Assembly (NCBI GenBank): GCA_964491785.1
Contig: CAZBGS010000002.1
Location: 310,001 to 374,000 of the forward strand
Reading direction: 5' to 3'
From: RZZS01 sp964491785
GTDB taxonomy: Bacteria; Pseudomonadota; Alphaproteobacteria; Micavibrionales; Micavibrionaceae
Length of the DNA stretch: 64,000 bases
Made by a program: the position numbers and the translations under genes. How positions within the stretch are numbered: the first letter of the stretch is position 1; each line of letters opens with the position of its first letter. Shown here one piece after another: positions 59,008-64,000 of the stretch. The notes beneath the pieces were generated by a model. That model was not told the origin of the DNA, searched no databases, and worked only from the letters and a program-made list of their open reading frames with translations.

Positions 59008-60438
59008 CTACGACAGCTGGCAGTCGCATTTGCGGCTTTCCCCAGATGCTTTTGGCCGGAAGGATTCCGGATTGTTGTTAAAAAATTTAATCTTTAGCTC
59101 CTCTGCCGCATCGGTCATTAACCGGGAGTCCGTCAGAACCCTGCGGAAAACAGGGCTTTCTGCCATTCGTTTGATACTTTCATCGACAAAAGTCCCGTAA
59201 TCCGGCAGGTCATGGCCCGCGGCTACAGGGTAATTATCAAAGAGATAGTAATGCTGATGGTCGTAGTCCACGCCGAAACGAACATGTTTATTAAGGGCCG
59301 CGGCTAATTTTTGGGTGTATGGATTTTCGCTTGAGGCAAATGCGCTTATGTCGTGTGTGAGTTTGTTCGCACGTGCCCCGTTAAATATGGTGCCAAGAGC
59401 CTTACGGTATTCTTTGACAAGCTCGGCGTCATGCAGCAGGTTCTGGTTTTTTTTAAATTCATCGATCTTAAGCTTGCTGCCGAACTTCATAAGCCTTTTG
59501 GGAGAAAACATCGACTGCTCCCAGTAAAGCGTCTCGTTTTTACCGGCCCCCCAACTGTCAAATAGTTTTAATAAAGGCCAGGACATGCATACTCTCATGA
59601 TTTCCGCATCGATCCTGTAGCCAATATTTGCCCTTGCAACCTTGTCTGTTTCTTTTTCCTCATCGCTTGTCTGAACTGCATACAGAGCCCCGGCAAGCAC
59701 TGCAAGCATTACCAGTTCGAAATTTTCCGCCACACCATCCTGTCCGTAGTTAACCGGGGTTCTGATTTCCAACCGTGCCGAATTGTGGTTCCAGGAATCA
59801 CGATGGGCGATTGCTGCTGCTTTCCCGGTGCCAATATTAATGCTTGCGCTGTAGCCGTATTTCAACTGGTCATGATAATTATTGAAAAGATAACTAGCCT
59901 TGTTAGCCGCAGGCTGAATATCGTAAAAGGCTTTTGCTATAGCCTCGGCGATACCCTTCCCGACAGTGGCAAAGTCGGGGTGTTCGTCGTAGAAGAGATT
60001 TGAATTCCCATTATGAAAACTAATATTCAGATGCCTTGATTCAAAAAAGAAATCTTTTGCCAGACCTCGATCCGAAAGTTGTTTAAATAAATAGGAAAGC
60101 AATGCTTGCCGTCTTGAAAGAAGAGTTGACGGATCTGTTTCTTTCAAACGAAACTCGAAATTCGGGTGGTCTCTTAACGAATTTGAAAAAAAGAAATCAG
60201 GATTTTTGTCCCGAATATTCAATAATATAGGAAATGCTCTTTCCGGCAGATGGAACTCAATTTCGAGACCGGCCATACAATGAATTCCTTTGCCTTCTAA
60301 TGACTGGAGGCAGTGCTCTATCTGACGGCCAATTCTTGAATCAATACCGGAAACTGGAAGCTGAAGGGCTTGCGTTGAAGGGTCTTCTTTGCTTTTTGCC
60401 TGAGTCCATAAATCCTTGATCATAAAGTTATTTAACAT
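59008..60438 (-). CDS. Glutamine-synthetase-fold protein of unknown substrate
   Basis: 476 residues. Near the start, MAGLEIEFHLPE resembles the first Mg-binding strand of glutamine synthetases and carboxylate-amine ligases (G.E.EF). Later, LNISFHNGNSNLFYDEHPD and DSWNHNSARLEIRTPVNYG resemble the GS blocks for ammonia/glutamate and ATP (R.E.R.P). I found no other GS signatures, so it is a divergent GS-like ligase. PafA-type enzymes share the fold, but nothing here points to them specifically. AT-richer than clpS, clpA and dacA. Stands alone beside clpS. Confidence 0.55.
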   Translation of the reverse strand: MLNNFMIKDLWTQAKSKEDPSTQALQLPVSGIDSRIGRQIEHCLQSLEGKGIHCMAGLEIEFHLPERAFPILLNIRDKNPDFFFSNSLRDHPNFEFRLKETDPSTLLSRRQALLSYLFKQLSDRGLAKDFFFESRHLNISFHNGNSNLFYDEHPDFATVGKGIAEAIAKAFYDIQPAANKASYLFNNYHDQLKYGYSASINIGTGKAAAIAHRDSWNHNSARLEIRTPVNYGQDGVAENFELVMLAVLAGALYAVQTSDEEKETDKVARANIGYRIDAEIMRVCMSWPLLKLFDSWGAGKNETLYWEQSMFSPKRLMKFGSKLKIDEFKKNQNLLHDAELVKEYRKALGTIFNGARANKLTHDISAFASSENPYTQKLAAALNKHVRFGVDYDHQHYYLFDNYPVAAGHDLPDYGTFVDESIKRMAESPVFRRVLTDSRLMTDAAEELKIKFFNNNPESFRPKASGESRKCDCQLS

Positions 60439-60547
60439 AATGCTGAGGAAAAATCAATTATGTAATATTTTGTCTCGCAAAATTGGCCTATAAGGCTTCA
60501 AATAGGAAACAAACTCGGCTAAAGGCAGCTTCCTGTGCGATGAAAAT

Positions 60548-60988
60548 ATGATAGATATAATGGCAAAAGATAAGGATTCTGGCTGTAAGATGTCATTCGG
60601 AACGAGAGGGCTTGAATATACATTTGTTAATATCGAAGGGTGTTCGGAAAAAACACCCGGTCAGCCGCCTCAAACGCCTGGGGATGGAGAGACTCCTCGT
60701 ACGGGGATTTTGCTCAAGGCAAGACCACGCACGAAAAAGCCGTCGATGTACAAGGTATTGCTGCTTAACGATGACTACACGCCTATGGAGTTTGTCGTTT
60801 ATATACTCGAGAGATTTTTTGGAAAAAACCGGCAGGAGGCGACTGATATCATGCTGCACGTACACCGCAGGGGCGTAGGGATTTGCGGCATATACACTTA
60901 TGAAGTCGCCGAAACGAAGGTTAATCAGGTAATGGATTTTGCCAGAGCCAACGAGCAGCCGCTACAATGCACGATGGAGAAAGAGTGA
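60548..60988 (+). CDS. clpS: ATP-dependent Clp protease adaptor ClpS, with long N-terminal extension
   Basis: N-end-rule adaptor delivering substrates to ClpA. The core (about 68-146: KPSMYKVLLLNDDYTPMEFVV, then HVHRRGVGICGIYTYEVAETK and the tail) is conserved; the ~65 residues before it, rich in Gly/Pro/Thr, are longer than in E. coli ClpS. The start is uncertain (ATG 60548, 60560 or 60590; none has a good ribosome site). Followed by clpA after 9 bp. Confidence 0.94.
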   Translation: MIDIMAKDKDSGCKMSFGTRGLEYTFVNIEGCSEKTPGQPPQTPGDGETPRTGILLKARPRTKKPSMYKVLLLNDDYTPMEFVVYILERFFGKNRQEATDIMLHVHRRGVGICGIYTYEVAETKVNQVMDFARANEQPLQCTMEKE

Positions 60989-60997
60989 GAACAGACA

Positions 60998-63289
60998 ATG
61001 CTGTCCAGAAATCTTGAACAGACACTGCATCGGGCGCTGGCCTCGGCCAATGAGAGACGGCACGAATACGCCACGCTGGAGCATTTGCTGCTGGCCCTTA
61101 CCGAAGATCAGGACGCGATGGCGGTACTGCGTTCATGCGGCATATCGCTGCATGATCTGCGGGAGCAGCTCGGGCATTATCTCGACAATGAGCTTTCCTA
61201 CCTTGTCGATCACAGTCTCGAGGAAGCCAAGCCCACCACCGCTTTCCAGCGCGTGTTGCAACGGGCGGCCATTCACGTCCAGTCCTCGGGCCGCGAGGAG
61301 GTGACCGGGGCCAACGTCCTTGTCGCCCTCTTTTCGGAGCGCGAGAGCCACGCCGTTTTCTTCCTCCAGGAACAGGACATGACCCGGTTCGACGCGGTGA
61401 ACTATATATCCCACGGCATCGCCAAGGTTCCCGGACAGAGCGACCATGCCAGAACGCCGACCGGCGCCGGGCAGCAGGAAGACGACAAGCCTGCCAAAAC
61501 CGGCAAGGAAGCGCTTGACGCATATTGCATCAATCTTAACGAAAAGGCCCGCCGGGGCAGGATAGATCCCCTGATCGGCAGGGAAAGCGAGATCGACCGC
61601 ACCATCCAGATCCTCTGCCGCCGCCAGAAAAACAATCCGCTTTATGTCGGCGATCCCGGCGTCGGCAAGACGGCGATCGCCGAAGGTCTGGCCAAAAAGA
61701 TCAACGAGGGCGATGTTCCCGATGTCCTGAAAGGCTGCACGATCTTCAATCTCGATATGGGCACCCTTCTTGCCGGAACCCGCTACCGCGGAGATTTCGA
61801 GGAGCGCCTGAAAACAGTGCTCGCCGAACTGCAAAGCTTTGACGGCGCAATCCTGTTCATAGATGAAATACACACTGTTATAGGCGCGGGAGCCACTTCC
61901 GGCGGGGCCATGGATGCTTCCAACCTGCTCAAGCCCGCATTGTCCAGCGGCGGGCTGCGCTGCATCGGCTCGACCACCTACAAGGAATACCGCAACCATT
62001 TTGAAAAAGACCGGGCGCTGGTGCGCCGCTTTCAGAAAATCGACATTTACGAGCCCTCGATTGAGGACAGCATCAAAATTCTAAAAGGCCTCAAGCCCTA
62101 TTACGAGAAGCACCACAACGTCAAATTCACCAGCGAGGCGATCAAGGCCGCCGTCGAACTTTCGGCGCGTTACATCAGCGACCGCAAGCTTCCCGACAAG
62201 GCCATCGACATCATAGACGAAGTAGGCGCTGCGCAGATGCTGCTGCCGGCTTCCAAAAGAAAGAAGACCATCGGCGTCAAGGACATCGAGGGCGTCGTAT
62301 CTGCGATAGCCCGCATTCCCGCAAGAACGGTAAACCAGAGCGATACCGAGGCTTTGATGAATCTGGAGCGCGACCTTAAGACACTGGTCTTCGATCAGGA
62401 TCAGGCGATCCGCATGCTCGCCGATTCGATCAAGCTCGCCCGCGCCGGACTTCGCGAACCGGAAAAGCCGATCGGCTGCTATCTCTTTTCCGGCCCGACC
62501 GGCGTCGGCAAGACCGAAGTCGCAAGACAGCTCGCCGGAACCATGGGGCTTGAGCTTGTCCGCTTCGACATGAGCGAATATATGGAGCGCCACGCGGTAT
62601 CAAGGCTGATCGGCACGCCTCCGGGCTATGTCGGTTTCGAGCAGGGAGGCCTGCTGACCGACAAGATCGACCAGCATCCGCACTGCGTGCTGCTGATGGA
62701 CGAGATCGAAAAGGCGCATCCGGATATCTTCAATATCCTGCTTCAGATCATGGATTACGGCAAGCTTACCGATAACAACGGCAAGTCTGTCGATTTCCGC
62801 AACGTCATTCTGATCATGACCACCAATGCCGGGGCCCAGCAGCTTGCCAGAGCGCCGATGGGCTTCGAGCGCGATACGCGCGCCGACGACGACGAGGAGG
62901 AAATCAAGCGGATGTTCTCGCCCGAATTCCGCAACCGCCTCGACGCCATCGTGCCGTTCCAGCCGCTTAAAGGCGAAACCGTCAAAAGGATCGTCGACAA
63001 GTTCATCATGCAGCTTGAGGCGCAGCTTGCCGACAAGGGAGTCACCATCGACCTGAGTGAACAGGCGCGAGACTGGCTTGCCAGAACCGGCCATGATCCG
63101 GCCATGGGCGCAAGGCCGCTCGCCCGCGTCATTCAGGAAAAGGTCAAGCGCGTCCTCGCCGAGGAACTGCTTTTCGGCAAACTGAAAAGCGGCGGACTGG
63201 CTTCCATCGGACTGAAGGACAACAGCCTCACCTTCGAATACCGGGAAGAATCAGGTTCAAGGAAGAAGGAAACCGTCTCAAGGGACTGA
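60998..63289 (+). CDS. clpA: ATP-dependent Clp protease ATP-binding subunit ClpA
   Basis: AAA+ unfoldase. 763 residues: N-domain (about 1-140), first ATPase with GDPGVGKTAIAEGL, second with GPTGVGKTEVARQL and Walker B VLLMDEIEKAHP, then a C-terminal small domain. The size is normal. clpP is not nearby. Probably in one transcript with clpS. Confidence 0.97.
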   Translation: MLSRNLEQTLHRALASANERRHEYATLEHLLLALTEDQDAMAVLRSCGISLHDLREQLGHYLDNELSYLVDHSLEEAKPTTAFQRVLQRAAIHVQSSGREEVTGANVLVALFSERESHAVFFLQEQDMTRFDAVNYISHGIAKVPGQSDHARTPTGAGQQEDDKPAKTGKEALDAYCINLNEKARRGRIDPLIGRESEIDRTIQILCRRQKNNPLYVGDPGVGKTAIAEGLAKKINEGDVPDVLKGCTIFNLDMGTLLAGTRYRGDFEERLKTVLAELQSFDGAILFIDEIHTVIGAGATSGGAMDASNLLKPALSSGGLRCIGSTTYKEYRNHFEKDRALVRRFQKIDIYEPSIEDSIKILKGLKPYYEKHHNVKFTSEAIKAAVELSARYISDRKLPDKAIDIIDEVGAAQMLLPASKRKKTIGVKDIEGVVSAIARIPARTVNQSDTEALMNLERDLKTLVFDQDQAIRMLADSIKLARAGLREPEKPIGCYLFSGPTGVGKTEVARQLAGTMGLELVRFDMSEYMERHAVSRLIGTPPGYVGFEQGGLLTDKIDQHPHCVLLMDEIEKAHPDIFNILLQIMDYGKLTDNNGKSVDFRNVILIMTTNAGAQQLARAPMGFERDTRADDDEEEIKRMFSPEFRNRLDAIVPFQPLKGETVKRIVDKFIMQLEAQLADKGVTIDLSEQARDWLARTGHDPAMGARPLARVIQEKVKRVLAEELLFGKLKSGGLASIGLKDNSLTFEYREESGSRKKETVSRD

Positions 63290-63317
63290 ATGCGAGTCCC
63301 GATCCACGGGAGCATGT

Positions 63318-64000
63318 CTACCGTGCCAGAAGAACTTCAAAGTAGTGATAAGTTCCCGCCGCCGGGGTATTGGAGCCCGAGCCTTCGAAGCAACCCATGC
63401 GGACATCCCGGTAGCCTGCCGCGACATCGCCTATTTGGCTCTCGTTGAGATAGGAGCCTGTGAACCTTGCCAACGCTGGGTTGCTGTGCCAGGCGCTGTT
63501 GCCTTCGGCCAGCGGCACTCCGTCCGGAAGATTGAACCCCGCTTTTTTGTTCAGCTCCTCGCAGACAGGTTTGCGGACATAGGGCAGGATGAGAACAAGT
63601 TCTTCGGTATTGCTGTCGGCATCGCTCTCGCAATCGGTACCGCCGCTGCCAACCCCGGCAATGCATGCGGATCCGGTGACCAGCCAGGTTCCGTAATGAT
63701 CTTTCGCCGAATGCTCGCTCGCCAGCCAATCCTCTGATGGCTTCACGTAAGAAAGGCCTCCTCCGGTGGGGGAGAAAACCTTGCAGCTGTCCGTCGGGCA
63801 TCCGGGGTTCTGGTAGCCGCTGTTCAACTGGGTTTCGAAACTGATCATAGTATCGTCGACGCCGTCTATTTTGATTGCCTGCACGGCCCGCCTTACCCCG
63901 GACGAATATTGCAATATCTCCGATGCGTGGTTCTTCGCCATTTCCTGCGAAACCATCTGCGGATCTCCGCTCCGCATGTTCTCGGAGACCACGAAGCTTA
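63318..64000 (-). CDS. Prepilin-like secreted protein (second paralogue), 5' end beyond window
   Basis: The frame is open to the right edge, so the N-terminus (probably with the hydrophobic helix) is cut off; a GTG at 63992 is not convincing as a start. The visible 227 residues contain paired Cys (PGCPTDSCKVF, GSACIAGVG, GGTDCESD, KPVCEELNKKAGF), GCFEGSGS and end YHYFEVLLAR, matching the ending of the gene at 56649 (YHFFHVLLKR). A shared C-terminal motif suggests a family; role unknown. Confidence 0.7.
   Translation of the reverse strand, partial: SFVVSENMRSGDPQMVSQEMAKNHASEILQYSSGVRRAVQAIKIDGVDDTMISFETQLNSGYQNPGCPTDSCKVFSPTGGGLSYVKPSEDWLASEHSAKDHYGTWLVTGSACIAGVGSGGTDCESDADSNTEELVLILPYVRKPVCEELNKKAGFNLPDGVPLAEGNSAWHSNPALARFTGSYLNESQIGDVAAGYRDVRMGCFEGSGSNTPAAGTYHYFEVLLAR

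Noticed and set aside
59008..60438. Pup ligase (PafA) assignment for the GS-like protein
   Set aside because: Only the G.E.EF strand is shared; no Pup-like gene, Dop or Mpa neighbour is seen.
1..64000. tRNA, rRNA, CRISPR, transposase or prophage
   Set aside because: Gaps are short and show no tRNA-like or repeat-spacer pattern, and no protein resembles a transposase, integrase or phage structural gene.

Overview
The window looks like the chromosome of an alphaproteobacterium. The clearest sign is a GcrA-type cell-cycle regulator whose upstream DNA carries a DnaA box and a GANTC site, as in the Caulobacter-type circuit. The gene order rel - DUF2062 - acpS - lepB - rnc - era, the split glyQ/glyS, the HslV with a WHGTT start and the LPS heptose enzyme HldE also fit. 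No rRNA, tRNA, CRISPR array, transposase or phage gene was recognised. The lineage cannot be fixed from sequence alone; the surface proteins and compact operons would suit a deep-branching, Micavibrio-like or Rhodospirillales-related group (inference).

Layout. 1-8.2 kb: end of a two-partner secretion translocator, a fatty acyl-CoA ligase, a tandem cold-shock protein and an RND efflux pair. 8.4-15 kb: gcrA, then the era/rnc/lepB and acpS/DUF2062/rel block, with a decayed hipA-like fragment between lepB and acpS. 15-22.4 kb: lysozyme-inhibitor-like lipoprotein, queuosine-precursor transporter, pyrophosphatase, argS and a patch of unrecognised genes with a pseudo-receiver regulator. 22.4-28.9 kb: hslU and hslV, separated by an AT-richer cassette (GNAT, isoaspartyl peptidase, ATP-grasp ligase) and an acetylpolyamine-amidohydrolase-like gene. 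29-38 kb: glyS/glyQ, pyk, nrdA, msrB and small genes. 37.3-46.3 kb: ProX-type deacylase, CnoX-like thioredoxin, Lon-N protein, Trm112-like protein, the YfgM-like/bamB/der operon, icd and an L,D-transpeptidase. 46.4-49.3 kb: a five-gene operon of two NifX-like proteins, two ferredoxin-bearing P-loop ATPases and a DUF134 regulator. 49.4-53.5 kb: a surface LamG protein, two Hsp20 genes behind a ROSE-like RNA thermometer, and an MshEN/LapG-type protease fusion. 53.6-64 kb: hldE, two lipoproteins, a prepilin-like protein, a D,D-carboxypeptidase, a glutamine-synthetase-like protein, clpS-clpA and a second prepilin-like gene cut by the window edge.

How the genes work together. Much of the window concerns protein quality control (HslUV, ClpSA, Hsp20, CnoX, Lon-N, MsrB), translation (ArgS, GlyQS, Era, Der, ProX) and envelope building (BamB, LepB, HldE, DacA, L,D-transpeptidase, TpsB). 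Two foreign-looking islands sit next to protease genes: the ATP-grasp cassette by hslU and the glutamine-synthetase-like gene by clpSA.

Best candidates for something new: (1) the GNAT and ATP-grasp proteins of the hslU-hslV cassette start with the same peptide of about 25 residues, which resembles a RiPP leader but could be a palindromic repeat recruited into coding sequence; (2) a one-chain fusion of a cyclic-di-GMP-binding MshEN motif, a membrane helix and a LapG-type protease domain; (3) the NifX/ATPase operon with two tight inverted repeats upstream.
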